NCBI RefSeq assembly: GCF_905404315.1
Contig: NC_066269.1
Span: 6,944,001-7,008,000 of the forward strand
Direction: 5' to 3'
Length of the DNA stretch: 64,000 nt
Source of the DNA: Leptidea sinapis
Taxonomy: Eukaryota > Arthropoda > Insecta > Lepidoptera > Pieridae
The translations under genes were made by a program, and so were the position numbers. How positions within the stretch are numbered: the first letter of the stretch is position 1; each line of letters opens with the position of its first letter. Shown piece by piece: positions 1 through 10,999 of the stretch. Below the pieces are notes generated by a model. The model did no database searches and was not told the DNA's origin. It saw nothing but the letters and a program-made list of their open reading frames with translations.

Positions 1-98
1 TATATCGTTTGTTTGTATCCATAGTACAGGCGATGCTTAGTTTTTTGGCAAAGTATACTGTGTAAAAGTGTGTCAATATTATTATACAATATAAATAA
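1..98 (+). repeat. SINE-S, 3' tail portion
   Basis: The stretch GTGTAAAAGTGTGTCAATAT and the neighbouring GGCGATGCTTAG segment reappear in reverse complement at about 37745-37830, inside a fuller SINE-S copy. Only the tail lies in the window; the tRNA-related head would be to the left. Confidence 0.5.
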
Positions 99-354
99 CA
101 TTACATCACACATTTTGTACACCAAAATAAAATCGACCCAAAAATTACACTATTCATTTGGGTCAAATAAATTACACGTATAATAAAAGTTATACATTTT
201 TCCATTTACTTCGGAAATGGTTGAACTTTGACGAGAAGACGTCGCATGACACTCATTGCCAATATTAATGAAATGAAATGAAATAAAGTGATTTTGATTG
301 AAAAGTAAAATAAAATTATAAAATAAAGTGATGCAACGAAAATACTTAAACGTC
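99..354. other. AT-rich spacer without recognisable gene
   Basis: Nothing coding is recognised. Around 278-300 the text AAATAAAGTGATTTTGATTG resembles the 3' end of a LINE, but too little is present to assign a family. Confidence 0.4.
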
Positions 355-465
355 ATGAGTTTGTTTCCGAAGCGGTAGTAGTATCTAGTAGTTATTAGAA
401 ATGACATCAACAAGAATTCTAAAGGAATAAATTTTGAGAAAATAAATGCCTATTATGCCTTTTAC
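355..465 (+). mobile_element. LINE-D 3' end (truncated)
   Basis: GTTTCCGAAGCGGTAGTAGT, the AATTCTAAAGGAAT segment and the tail AAATAAATGCC match the 3' ends of longer copies at 25440-25712, 35095-35332 and (reverse) 57330-57605. The 5' part, including the TCGGACAGCCTGGGACTAGA segment of the full copies, is missing. Confidence 0.6.
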
Positions 466-1584
466 CTAAGTGGAAAAATAAACAAATGCATAAGTACTGC
501 CGACAGAAGTTAATGTTCAAAACAATGGCGTTTATGCCATTGGATCAAGGAGTGGTCTCCGCTGCGCTCCAACTAAGATACCGCAGTTTTGTTTTGTTAA
601 ATTATAAAATTTTTCAATACTTATTAGTATCGAAGTAATTATTTAATGATATTTTATATATTTTTTTTTTAATATTTAAATTGTCCTTGTATATCGAAAT
701 AAATATTTGCTAACCGTAAATAAGACTTATTAATAGTGACGCGAAATATTAAAATTGTTGATACTTATCGTTTGATTTAAAAAAGTTATTTATTTAAATG
801 ATTAGTCAACGGAGCTTTGATATCATTTTAATGATTTTTGATATCTGTAATAGTTACCGAATAATAACCTGGTCACACTAAACGATTACATCCTGTATAT
901 GGGTATACGTAATATACTGGTGACGCGGTTCCATATTTTTTCCCTACAAAAAATCGCACTTGGCTTAAGAAGTTTTCATAGTAAATACATTTTAGGGAAG
1001 GGAACCACCCGCTCTACGACCCCGCCACAAATAACGACATAATAATGTGTCACCCATTTCAATTTCACCTTCAGCTTCTACCGTTATGCTCAATTGAAGC
1101 TAAGCTAGTGTCTCCAGCACACTCTTTCCACCACAATATAGATTAATTATGATATGCAGGTGAGGGTTTTTAGGCCAGAGATGGAGGGATCAAGTCCAGA
1201 CCATCGATAAGCTCCACAAAATGCTCGGTATTTACAAAATTTCCAACGACTTCTTTTGGGTAGTTGCAATGAAGTCCCCATTAACCAATTGAACGCAAGC
1301 GCTAGAGCTGGATAAACCGCACACATAGAGCAAGGCAGACAAATCGGTGGAATATGATTGAAGAAGCATAAGACCTGGAGTGAAATTATGAGAGACATAA
1401 ATCAGACAGGCAAGAAGCCGGTCTGACACCAGTATCCACCAAATGATTCGCTCTCTCACCAACAACCTACACATCACCCGACGGATGAATATCTCAAACT
1501 GTAGACATTCGAAATAAGCGATACCTGCACTATCACCCAAACTCACACACACACACTTATCAGCCTTAACAGATATGACATCCG
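466..1584. other. Intergenic, one short shared module
   Basis: No gene supported. At 551-573 the module GGTCTCCGCTGCGCTCCAAC occurs; nearly the same text is an insertion in the second tandem block at about 13250. The stretch 1150-1580 has a more balanced base composition and leads into the R1-like fragment, but no conserved domain could be read in any frame. Confidence 0.4.
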
Positions 1585-1812
1585 TATAATGGGGGGCACC
1601 CTTACAGGTCACAAATCACTGAACAAGCACCTTTTCACAGTTGGCGTAACAGACAGTCCTAAGTGCAGAGGCTATCTAGCCGAGGACGAAACGGTCACTC
1701 ACGTAATCCTTGAATGTGACGGTGGCCAACCAACGGGCAAAAACCTTAATTAATACGAGGCACCTCCAGGAATGTTCTTAACTCCTGGAAGGACTGGGCT
1801 GGTTGGAGTCAC
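1585..1812 (+). pseudogene. R1-like LINE, C-terminal reverse transcriptase region (decayed)
   Basis: One plus frame reads TGHKSLNKHLFTVGVTDSPK, then CRG, EDETVTHVILECDG and a stop. This is the zinc-knuckle-like C-terminus (C-x2-C ... H-x4-C) that ends R1/jockey-group LINE open reading frame 2 in insects. A clearly related and better kept sequence lies on the minus strand at 47630-47930. Stops upstream and within the C-terminal 60 residues show it is dead, and no upstream polymerase domain remains. Confidence 0.7.
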
Positions 1813-1895
1813 TGGCCAATACTGCACGCAAAATGTACCCAAACTAGTGGTTTAATTGCGGAAGCAGGAACCCCTATATCATAGTATACCATCCA

Positions 1896-2125
1896 CCAAA
1901 GCGGAGAGGAGAGGAGACGAGAGGAGATAAACCGCGAAGCTCTCAGGTTATTGGCACCAGAATGAAGGGACATGTGAGCTGTGCTGTCGGGTGTGCGAGA
2001 CGCGTGGAGAAGGCAGCAGGGATCCGCCCGCCAATACGCATCTCCGTTCCGCTGCGCCGCTTGATAGCTCAACGTGGCACAACATTCTATAGACAAATGA
2101 GACATCTCCTCTCCTCCCCGCTTGG
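1896..2125. repeat. Foldback (MITE-like) element with purine-rich inverted arms
   Basis: The left arm 1896-1917 (CCAAAGCGGAGAGGAGAGGA) and right arm 2105-2125 are imperfect reverse complements separated by about 190 bp. No transposase is encoded. A non-autonomous DNA element is the simplest reading; target-site duplications were not found with confidence. Confidence 0.45.
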
Positions 2126-2170
2126 TCCATTTCCACCGAAGCTAAGTGGAGTGGAGATGTGGAAATAACG

Positions 2171-3852
2171 AAATCTGATTGGTTATTAAAATACCGATGG
2201 ATACCGGGCCTAAACCACGGCCGCACTCATCACTACACTATCACTGCACATCCACACTGGCTACTCACTCGCAGGATCCTCATGATGCTCGGTGTACTTC
2301 ACTCCGACAACGGCTCACCGGGCCGTACTGCCTCCTCTACTTATAACCTCCTCCTCCACCTATTAGTATTGACTCCACGTGCTATTTTCACTTAAGCCAC
2401 CCAAACCGATAGTTGCGTCTTTTCACCGCTCCTTAACGTATCGTAAATCGTTGTTAATGTAATTTACACTCTAAATGAATGGACGATAGTCGACTTTCGT
2501 GAGTATCACATGAGGTATGGGAATCACGTCCAATATGTTGTCGTCATCCGTGTAACAGGTGTGCGCGAGCGCATATCAATCGATCAGGAAACGTAATCGG
2601 GGAAACTGTTGTGATACCGATACACCACAGAGGCGGACTAGCACCACAATAGAACAGTAGTGTAACTCAGCGGTCTACTTGAAATTTCCACCAACGCCTG
2701 GGCGGACCGCTAGGGTTGGTACTGTCAAGGATTTTGCTTCACGTACCCTTTCGCTGACTTATTGCTTGAAATATCTTAAAAGTTATATTCGTTTAGCACT
2801 TCCGCACAAACGTCATGCTAGGGTTCCAAAGAATGATAGTACTTTGTGTTTTCCATTGTCATCAGCAATTAAGGCGGCGGTACGCGAATCAAATTCCTTG
2901 ACTATTCATACATAAAGATTTACGATGCGGACGGCTTGGCGAAGCTAATTTAACTCAGACAGTGAACAATCTCAGCAGCGTACGGCGTGGCACTCAGTGC
3001 TTTTGTCTTCGCAAAATGGCGGCCGTGTAAATAGTGTGTATGTGTGCGTGCGTCGTTTCGGCGCTTTAGTATGAAGTTAAAGTGCTGTTATAATATTGTA
3101 GTAGCACAGCACACGCCAATCCGTTAGCAAATTCCGATTGCCTGATTGCCATTGATTGTTTACGTGGCCAAATTGTGGGAATGATTCTTCTGTGTTTATT
3201 TATTTAGATTCACCTGTGGTAATTAAAATATTACATTTATAAATATGCTAAGTCACTAAGGTTTTATTATCGACTAAATACATTACCTTGGTGAATACCG
3301 CATGCTAAAATATATGTGAAATCTGTATATATATAATAAAAATGGTCTTTGTTTGAGGCTGAATCACGCCTAAGCCACTGATCGTATCGACATGAAACTA
3401 CCACCATTCGATGCAAAATTTATCCTACATGGTTCATGGCAACTTATTTTTTTTTATTGTAATAAGATGAATAAAATTTAATCAAGCAACCAAGTCAAGA
3501 TATAGAGCACTAAATAAACCAAGAATACATATTATATATTTGTTATAATATATTTATTTTATATTGTTGCGAAACCTTGGCAACGAAACTCTGTGTTTCA
3601 ATAAGGTATTGGCTGCTTCCTTGGTTGCATAGTTTACAGGCTTCTTCTTGTTTAGTGTATAGTAATATTTATTTATTTATTTCTTAAAATCTACAGCACA
3701 TAACATCACTTATTTGCTAAAGTATTGTACAACAAAACTTGGGCCAACAGAGATTTTACATTATTTAGGCAAGACAAAGTTCTTAAATAGCTTCCTAAAG
3801 ATAAACTGAAACAAGAAAAACAAAGTGAGTACGTTTAACATTCAGTTTACTT
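2171..3852. other. Intergenic, no gene recognised
   Basis: The only longish frame (2679-2915, plus, 78 codons) has no recognised family. Near 3014 the text CAAAATGGCGGC is a YY1-like motif. Positions 3325-3430 (TATATATAATAAAAATGG followed by a GAGGCTGAATCACG segment) resemble the 5' end of a Helitron-like element, but no matching 3' end follows. Confidence 0.35.
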
Positions 3853-3962
3853 ACGTGTGTGTGTGTGGGGTATGTGTGGGTATGTGGGGTATGTGTGGGT
3901 ATGTGGGGTATGTGTGGGTATGTGCGGTATGTGTGGTTATGTGGGGTATGTGTGGTATGTGT
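3853..3962. repeat. GT-rich minisatellite, 19-bp period
   Basis: After a short (GT)n run, the unit GGGGTATGTGTGGGTATGT recurs at 3867, 3886 and 3905, then as degenerate units at 3924 and 3943. The period is exactly 19 bp. Open frames across it on both strands are by-products of low complexity. Confidence 0.9.
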
Positions 3963-4411
3963 ATATCTTATATAGGGCATTTGTGTATTATGATGAGAAT
4001 TTTATAGACGGAAATGTAATCACAACATTAGTTATTTTGACTGTCGTAATTGTTTGATATTATATATTTAACATTTTGGATGAATTTATTTTTGGTTAGA
4101 TAGAAAATATCTAATCCTGGAAATGATGTTTTATAAAGGTTTGGAATGCGGCACGTTGGACGATATAGAGAATATGTCGAGTGACAATGTGTTTAGTAAT
4201 ACCAGAGTCCAACCCTGTGCTCGGACAGCAGGACATCAGCATGCAGGACAGCGCTCCAGTTACCAAACAGCGGGCGACGCAGCACTTTCCTCACTTCGCT
4301 CTCACTACCCGCCTTGTTACGTTTTACGAGCCATCAATGAGATCATATCCTACTTACGCAACTAATAGAATTAGAACATGTTTGATTGTCTGTATATAAT
4401 GTTATATTATG
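3963..4411. other. Intergenic
   Basis: An 80-codon plus frame at 4123-4365 has no recognised relatives and no flanking splice signals that stand out. It is left uncalled. Confidence 0.3.
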
Positions 4412-4740
4412 TCGGTTAAGTCGAGCTAGTAAGTCTTTTGTGGAGCGATGTATATGCTTTTATAGCAAGATCCCAGAAAATGTTCACACGTTTGTGTGGT
4501 AAAGGTTACTATTACTTAAATGACTTTCTTAATGATACTGCAGGTTGGGAATCGAGCGACCGCCCTTAGGCTATTAAATAATAAGTTTTATTGTACAAAA
4601 ATCCTTTGTAAACATATTTTTTGATGAAAAAAAGCACGCTGAACTTGTTGCGCCCAGGTAGCGCCGCGGTAGTTTTTGATTTTCAATAAGTGATGTCACA
4701 TCCTATTTTGAATAAAAATATTTGAATTTGAATTGAATTA
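4412..4740 (+). mobile_element. LINE-C 3' end (jockey/CR1-like)
   Basis: The text from GGTTAAGTCGAGCTAGTAAG onward corresponds to the RLSRVSKSFVGRCICFY portion of the LINE-C protein seen at 11183-11551 (minus), followed by the same ATGACTTTCTTAATGATAC and GTTGGGAAT segments. It ends in the 3' signature AATAAAAATATTTGAATTTG. A stretch between ATTTTC-like and TGTGTGG codons is deleted relative to the 11-kb copy. Confidence 0.75.
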
Positions 4741-5242
4741 ATAAGCTATGGAAGAGCGGATTATTCTAACACAAGGCTTTAAAAGGGGGCTCCAATTATG
4801 AATATTGATTTATGTACATACTTGATAAAGAAAAAACACTTTACCTTTTGTATTGTATTTTGCAACTTTTATGGCTTATCAGAGATAACTTAGGGATTTT
4901 TTGAATTAATACTTCTTTTTGCGCGTTGGGGAAGAATTATCAGAATGAATTCTTACGGTCATCACCGTCACGCAAATTTGATACCCTGACATTAGCTGGT
5001 CAGCTTAACTATTTGTATCATACTTCGGCTACCAAGCCTCTTGTAACTCATATGTCTACTGAACCACAACCAATGAACGAGAATTAAATAAATTCAATTT
5101 GTAATTTTCATTTTCATACAAGTTTTAAAATAAAAAAAATATTATCTCTCTAACTGTACAAAATTCATTTATGATATTTAATTACAAACTATTTAACTAA
5201 ATTATGCGCTATAATAATATTGTCATACCTTCTTTATCACAA
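4741..5242. other. Intergenic
   Basis: AT-rich with a moderately balanced island at 4920-5090. No domain, RNA or repeat could be assigned. Confidence 0.3.
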
Positions 5243-5375
5243 TATTGTTTTTTCTGCAAACGTAAAATAGCTCGAAGAATATTTTTTTAAGGACTTTTGT
5301 TTTATTACGCCAAAAAGAATCACTTGTTGTGTGTACAAAAGAAGTCTTAAGCACACACACAAAAGTAACTGTTGA
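5243..5375. repeat. Dispersed repeat shared with 26591-26715
   Basis: CAATATTGTT, CTGCAAACGTAAAATAGC and the later TTACGCCAAA segment align in the same orientation with CAATATTGTTCTTTCTACAA and following text at 26591-26715. Identity of the family is unknown. Confidence 0.5.
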
Positions 5376-5379
5376 TCGT

Positions 5380-5625
5380 AGGTGGGTGAAAGTTTGAAGT
5401 TGTATATATTTTTTAATGCTGACTCATAATCATACAAATTTAAAAAAAAATGTCAAATAAATTAAAAAAAAGAATTTCGTGTGGACCACCCTTAACATTT
5501 AGGGGGATGAAAAATAGATGTTGTCCGATTCTCAGACCTACCCAATATGCACTCAAAATTTCGTGAGAATCGTTTCGGAGGAGTTCAATGTTTAACACGA
5601 TGATACTAGAATTTAATATATTAGA
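5380..5625 (-). mobile_element. Helitron-like non-autonomous element fragment
   Basis: GTGTGGACCACCCTTAACAT, TTTAGGGGGATGAAAAATAG and TTTCGGAGGAGTTCAA are the reverse complement of the interior of the better preserved element at 19112-19434, which keeps a CTAG-type 3' end. The 3' end of this copy is lost. Confidence 0.6.
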
Positions 5626-5846
5626 TTGACAAACTCTTACACAAATTAACTTGCCCAAAACTAGGCATAGCCTGTGTTATGGGTTGCAAGACAACGATAT
5701 ATTTAATACAATATTATGCTGGTTTAAATATACATAAACCATATTCAATATATATTTATGTTTGCCCCTACCGGGGCCTCAAGTTCAGTAGGCCGTGTTT
5801 CTAACTCCTGAGCTATATGGGTCGTCGCATAAAGCAATGTAATATA
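5626..5846 (-). mobile_element. SINE-S (tRNA-headed SINE)
   Basis: Read on the minus strand it starts near 5846 with a tRNA-like head containing an A-box-like TATAGCTCAGGAGTTAG and a degraded B-box region before GGTAGGGGCAAACAT. It continues into a tRNA-unrelated body (CAAGCATAATATTG-like) shared with 37745-37995. Head plus body order is that of tRNA-derived SINEs transcribed by RNA polymerase III. Confidence 0.65.
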
Positions 5847-5961
5847 TATATATATAAATAATATTGCGTGAAGAATACCTCTCAGCAAGCAAACAAAGTA
5901 CTTATATAAATATTTTTATTGTTTCTAGTGACTTTACATACTAGTAGCAATCAAAGTATTC

Positions 5962-6265
5962 TTTTTTTTATGAAAATAAGGGACGAGACGAGCAACACGT
6001 TCAGCTGATGGTAACTGATACGCCCATAACAATGCAGTGCCAATCAGGATTCATGAAAAACCAAAAAATTCTGAGTAGCACTATAACTGCGCTCGTCACC
6101 TTGAGACATAAGATGTTTAGTTTCATTTGCCCAGTAATTTCACTAGCTACGGAGTTTCAGACCGAAACACAGTAATGCTTACACATTACTGCTTCACGGC
6201 AGAAATAGGCGCCGTTTTACTACCCATACGAGCCGGCATCCTGTACAAAGGAGCCTTCCACTGGT
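5962..6265 (+). mobile_element. Rep-A copy 1
   Basis: Rep-A is the most frequent element here: a T-run and ATGAAAATAAGGGACGAGAC, an internal palindromic pair around GTGCCGCTCAGGATTCTTG and TTCTGAGCGGCAC, then GAGACATAAGATGTTAAGTC, and an end at CCCATAATCTAGCCGGCATC followed by CTCCCACTGGT. It encodes no protein. This copy differs at several internal sites. Ten copies occur in the window in both orientations. Confidence 0.8.
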
Positions 6266-6773
6266 ATTCGTATCTTGAAAGTTGATCTGGCAAATAGAAG
6301 TAAGAATATACCTACACACCTTGCGGTTTTTTGTGACTGTTCATTGCCAACACCGTTAAAGGATAAATTATCTTAGTGGTTCGTGTCGCGAGAGGAGAAT
6401 TATTAATGTTGCATTTCATTTCACCTTTAATGACTATTATATATTAGTTATATGAGCTAGATTATCAGTAAAAAATATAATAATATAGCAGGGTGTCGAG
6501 TGTGAGATTTTTTACCTATTCGATCGCGTAAAAGTTAACAACGATTTGTATGGCGTCGAAAGAGCGCCATCTATTGAAAGTAGAGAAAAACATCATAACG
6601 ATATTATGATAATATGTCAGATTTAGAGATATGGTTGCATAATTGTTTTCGTTCTTCTTCGTCGTTACACTCTTGACAGAGCGGTCGTGGTCATAACGAA
6701 GTGGAATCTTTTGGGGCAGATGTGATGCGCCCCACGAGACTTTTCCCTGCTGGCCGACAGTCTTGTGCATTCA
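6266..6773. other. Left flank of the tandem duplication
   Basis: No gene seen. The last bases before the duplicated block read TGCATTCATTCAATGGAC, and ATTCAATGGAC is also found at the junction between the two blocks at 12391. Confidence 0.4.
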
Positions 6774-6774
6774 T

Positions 6775-7258
6775 TCAATGGACGCACAGCGGATTATATT
6801 TGGTCCAACGCATGGGTGGCCGTCCCCGCCCTCTGCTACCCTCCACTTTTCCCTGAACGACAAGGCGCTCAATGCACTCACTCTCGCGCCGGGAGACGTG
6901 TCCGAAGAAATTAAGAATGCGATTCTGTATTAACACCGAAAGGCGTTGTTTTATGTCAAGTTCTTGGAGAATGGAGACGTTGGTGCGAAACTCGGGCCAT
7001 GAAACTCCTAGCATTCTCCTCGAGCACCACATCTCCAGAGCATCAATTTTCTTTTTCTCGGCTTGTCGCAACGTCCACGTCTCTACAGCATACCAAAATA
7101 TGGGAAAAACAAGTGCTTGGACGAGCCGGATTTTCTTGGCTTTTGTTATGTTTCTGTTCTTCCATATTTTTTTCAATTTGTCCATCGCAGTTCTTGCTAT
7201 CGCCATATGGCGCTTTACTTCATCTACGCATCCTCCTTTTTTGTTTTTGTTACTAGAA
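6775..7258 (-). pseudogene. RTE-like LINE, C-terminal reverse transcriptase fragment
   Basis: The minus frame from about 7258 to 6775 reads AIARTAMDKLKKIWKNRNI, then FWYAVETWTLRQAEKKKIDA, DALEMWCSRRMLGVSWPE, RILNFFGHVSRRESE and GKVEGSRGRGRPPMRWT. This is the region after the YxDD polymerase core that ends RTE-type endonuclease-reverse transcriptases of insects, including the RGRPPMRWTDQI signature. Only the C-terminal 160 or so residues remain, with no endonuclease or YxDD box. The frame is intact in this unit, unlike the partner at 12393-12882. Confidence 0.85.
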
Positions 7259-8176
7259 TAGTATGGACTCAGTAAGTGAAATTGTAGTACTTATTGAGAT
7301 AAATAAAGTTTCTGAAACCTGATTACATCTGAAATATTTGAAAAATTTCAATTCGTTGGATAAATAGATAGATATGAATACCAAATTTGTACAAATCTTC
7401 AAATCGATCTCGTGTAGGTAAAGGAGGGTTTTACACAAGTAGATATGTTCGAACAAACTGAGTAACTAAGTTTATTTATTAAATAGGAAGGCAACGTTGC
7501 ATACAATAATAATCCTTATTATAAAGCACACTCTTAAATATAATTATACAAGTTGTATACCTCACTTAAGGGCTAACTCAACATGGATTATGAACTAAAT
7601 AACAATACAATCTTAGATTAAGGATTGCGGCAACTAATACTACGCCCAACTGGTCGTACTCGAACCAGTCGCGAACAATGTGTGACGCACGTACCACATG
7701 TTAGATTAAACTTTGCTAGTAATCAAAACTAAAATGCCCGATCGCGTTAGTACGCGATAAGCGCTTTAGTAAGCTTTATAATAATTAATACAACAAGAAA
7801 TAAGGAAGTCACATAATATTATCATCAGTAAGTAACACGAAGCGTCTGTTACAAAATTTGAAAGATGCCATTGAGTGTCAAGATGCCACGCACACAAGAA
7901 CCTTATAGTTGCCGTAATAAAAAAGCTATTGTTCTTAAATAGTATGGTATCTACTTGGAGAGCAGAAGAGACCCATCCATACAATACATTTTTTTAAACC
8001 TTTTAAGTTCTACGCATACATCGTATGATACTCCTACAGATAACAAGCAACACTTCAGCAATCCATTTGTAAATAATTCAATTAGAGAGCATTAATTACT
8101 AATCGTGTAATACGGCAACAGTTCACCTATAAATCCCGGCTTTATACGTACTTAGATATAATAGTAATACATATAA
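7259..8176. other. Unit 1 non-coding segment with shared module F
   Basis: Positions 7290-7312 (ATAAATAAAGTTTCTGAAAC) look like a retroposon 3' end. Positions 7864-7955 (GATGCCATTGAGTGTCAAGA onward) form module F, repeated in unit 2 at 13522 and again outside the duplication at 61679-61770. No coding capacity is recognised. Confidence 0.5.
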
Positions 8177-8489
8177 TAAGACAAGGGAAAAGGAATCAAG
8201 GAAGACAATCCATTAGATGGGAAGATGATTTTAAAAAAGTGGCTCGAGCAACGTGGAGACGATCTGCTCTGGACAGATCACAATGGAAATTTCTGGAGGA
8301 AACCTACGTCGGAAGACAAGCGAACGATGTAGAAGATTAAGAATATCACTTATATTAGATTTTTACTTAGATTAGAATATTATTTTGATTATTATTACTT
8401 AGATTAGAATATTACTTAGATTAGAATATTATTGAATATATATATTGTACGAATCTTACATTGTTTGCAATAAAGGCTTATTCATTCAT
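8177..8489 (+). mobile_element. LINE-G 3' end (endonuclease-RT C-terminus plus 3' UTR)
   Basis: The plus frame reads RQSIRWEDDFKKVARATWRR, then SALDRSQWKFLEETYVGRQ and a stop at about 8338. The IRWEDDF...DRSQW...LEETYV pattern is the C-terminus of insect endonuclease-reverse transcriptase LINEs. A 3' UTR of about 150 bp follows, then AATAAAGGCTTATTCATTC; the ATTC tail is expanded in the unit 2 copy. The 5' part is absent, typical of truncated reverse transcription. Confidence 0.75.
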
Positions 8490-8974
8490 ATAATAATACA
8501 TCGTTACTCTTTCAACAATTAATATTTTTCATTGCTGTCTGAGTAGGAGATGCCATAATTTACTTATTCATAATTTTTGAGATTTAGTCAACAGAGAGGT
8601 ATAGATAATTTATACGTCTAGATAGAGTCTGTTGCTGTTAGACAACCGATAAAAACAAGCCAGGAATATTAGTTCAGTGTGCGTGTTAAGCTACGTTGAC
8701 ACTCGCGATTTGTATGACACTTTGTGTTAGTGTGCGTGGTTTGCTCAAAATGGAGGTTAGTTCTAAAGTCTAATTTTATCGACGTCACGACACGACACGT
8801 TATCGACTCAGCTGTCAAAGTCTATCTAGACCTATAAATGATCTAATCAAATCACATTGATCTTTTCAGGAGTAATAAATATGTACCAAATTAAAAGTAG
8901 AAATATAAAATATATACCACATTAGCAGTAAGAATATAATATATGCCATATTATTAGTTAGAATATATATTCTA
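8490..8974. other. Unit 1 non-coding segment
   Basis: No gene. Relative to unit 2 it carries a short extra stretch around 8785-8810 (ACGACACGACACGTTATCGA); at the same place unit 2 reads CGTTTTC. Confidence 0.4.
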
Positions 8975-9660
8975 GACAAGCTGACCCGGCAAACGTTGTA
9001 TCAAATGTCATACGAGTATGTAATAAAATGACATAGCCTGAATTATTTGTATTGCGGTTATATAGCTATTACTAAGTCAAAAAATAATCGGCATTGGTAA
9101 TCACCAACTTAACATATACGAAAACCTCCTCCGAAACACACTTTAAGGATGAAACGGAATATGTTACGAAAATGAAGGACGTTTTTATCCAAGAAGAGGG
9201 GAGGGAGATTGAGTCTGATTGAGATAGACTGAGAAAATGCGAATGTAGCATGAAGCAGACGGTACCGCTATGAAGTAAAACAACTTCACTTTTAGCATTG
9301 TAACATGCAGGTTTAGCGCGCGGCCGCTAGTAAGTAGAACATCTCCTCTACTAGCTTTGTATCGTGCAGGTTTAATGAGTAATAATAATTAGTAAAACAT
9401 CTAATAATTTCTAATATTGACAAAAATCAATTGGTTTAGAGAACAGATTAGGAAAATTATTAATATAAACGAGATTTAAGAATTGGTTTTCACAAATAAG
9501 TTTCACTTCTGACATGTGTACCTTGTACGCACGCCATTTTTTGTGTTTTATACATATTGTGGGTGAAAAGTCGAAACGTAAATATTTATATATTAAGGGA
9601 ATGAAGAATTAATTTAACATTTGGGATATTGTAAGACAGGCCTTTTATAAGATAGTTAAG
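8975..9660 (-). mobile_element. Helitron-like element, 3' terminus at 8977
   Basis: CAAGCTGACCCGGCAAACGT is the reverse complement of the 3' terminal consensus ACGTTTGCCGGGTCAGCTNG used by the other Helitron-like copies here (for example 49484). The 5' end is uncertain; the 99-bp array could lie inside the same element. No RepHel protein is encoded. Confidence 0.55.
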
Positions 9661-9668
9661 GTTTATGA

Positions 9669-10337
9669 ATGAATTCTAATTTGGACTATGTAAATGACAC
9701 CCATGAAGAAAATTTTGTAGATTTCATTGGCACCATTATGGATTTCGATTTTGACCCGCTATTCGTTATTGTTGACCCCAAAAACCATGAAAATGACAGC
9801 CATGATAAGAAGTTGGTAAATTTCATAGCCGCCATCTTGAATTTCGATTTTGACCCGATATTCGATATTGTTGACCCCGAAAACCATGAAAATAACACCC
9901 ATGAAGAGAAGTTGGTAAATTTCACAGGCGCCATCTTGTGTTTAGATTTTGACCGGATATTCGTTATTGTTGACCCCGAAAACCATGAAAATGACACCCA
10001 TGAAGAGAAGTTGGTAAATTTCACAGGCGCCATCTTGGATTTCGATTTTGACCCGATATTCGTTATTGTTGATCCCGAAAACCATGAAAATGACACCCAT
10101 GAAGAGAAGTTGGTAAATTTCATAGGCGCCATCTTGGATTTCGATTTTGACCTAATATTCGTTATTGTTGACCCCGAAAACCATGAAACTGACAGCCATG
10201 AAGAGAAGTTGGTAAAATTCATAGGCGTCATCTTGGATTTCGATTTTGACCCGATATTCGCTATTGTTGACCCCGAAAACCAGGTTATTTCGATAGATCT
10301 TTCTGTGCAATGCGTACGGAGAGACAAAAAAAAATAA
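9669..10337 (+). CDS. Hypothetical 222-residue frame across the 99-bp array
   Basis: ATG at 9669 opens a frame of 222 codons made of 33-residue repeats with the core DFDFDPIFVIVDPENHENDT and EEKLVNF. Because the repeat unit is 99 bp, a frame once open stays open; the opposite strand is also open across the array. The protein would be very acidic, has no signal peptide, no known domain and no visible promoter or intron signals. In unit 2 the matching frame has 227 codons and a different C-terminus. It is more probably a minisatellite than a gene, but conservation of both frames through two copies makes it worth testing. Confidence 0.2.
   Translation: MNSNLDYVNDTHEENFVDFIGTIMDFDFDPLFVIVDPKNHENDSHDKKLVNFIAAILNFDFDPIFDIVDPENHENNTHEEKLVNFTGAILCLDFDRIFVIVDPENHENDTHEEKLVNFTGAILDFDFDPIFVIVDPENHENDTHEEKLVNFIGAILDFDFDLIFVIVDPENHETDSHEEKLVKFIGVILDFDFDPIFAIVDPENQVISIDLSVQCVRRDKKK
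9684..10282. repeat. 99-bp minisatellite, unit 1 (about 6 copies)
   Basis: Repeat starts (AACCATGAAAATGACACC) fall at 9783, 9882, 9981, 10080, 10179 and 10278, exactly 99 bp apart, with a diverged first copy from 9684. Each has a GGCGCCATCTTGGATTTCGA segment. The array stops abruptly five bases into a further repeat at 10282, where it meets GGTTATTTCGATAG. Confidence 0.97.
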
Positions 10338-10999
10338 CCCTTAATACCACACTATAAAGCTCATGCTTATCAGAAAAATATGTGAATTTTTGACGATTCA
10401 TTTTTATTTTTTTCTGAGATTATTTATAAAATATTCATTAATTTATTTCCCGTGTTTTTGAAAATATTATATCTGCTTTTATTACATAATTTTTAAGAGC
10501 CAAAATTGGGAAAGTAGTAGCGGAAAACTGATCCTGGATGAAGCCCCATTTTGTGTGAAGAGGTAACGGATAATCGTTTTTACGTCACAAAATATCAAAA
10601 TTTCAAAGCAAACATTTCCCGCTAATTGGAGATAAAGAAGTAATCTATTTGTGGCAATTTTTAGTTTTGTGAGACTTAGTTTCATTTCATCACAAACTCT
10701 ACCGAAAAATATCTTATTTTTGTCGTATTCGTCCTTAAGTATGATTCCGAACGGTTAAATAATTAAAAAAAAAACTGGCTCTCCATTTACATATTATATA
10801 TGTTACTAGAGATGAATAATGTGTGCCAAATTTGGCAAGCATATTATACGCCTAATCAGCAGAAAAAGTATTTGCTAATTTAAATAATCTGTATCGTCCT
10901 TTAGTGACTATTTTGAGTAAATAAACCAGTCGTCGTATTACTGAAATGTTTTCGAAATATCCACGGCCACCATCCATACAAGTTTTACAAATTTGCTAA
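10283..10999. other. Unit 1 non-coding segment with dispersed repeat
   Basis: Positions 10495-10570 (GGAAAGTAGTAGCGGAAAAC, then GATGAAGCCCCATTTTGTGT) recur in reverse complement, diverged, at 46848-46925. No gene recognised. Confidence 0.4.

Noticed and set aside
1232..1612. 126-codon minus frame
   Set aside because: No domain, overlaps the start of an R1-like remnant on the other strand, and composition is unremarkable.
3795..4057. Several 60-66-codon frames over the GT-rich tract
   Set aside because: Low-complexity Cys/Gly/Val or His/Thr/Pro translations produced by the 19-bp repeat.
6872..7261. 129-codon plus frame (and 12497-12880)
   Set aside because: Antisense to the recognisable RTE C-terminal protein on the minus strand.
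9686..10327. 213-codon minus frame through the 99-bp array (and 15335-15979 in unit 2)
   Set aside because: It is the complementary shadow of a repeat with a period divisible by three; composition (Lys/Ser/Trp/Phe-rich) looks accidental and no separate signal supports it.
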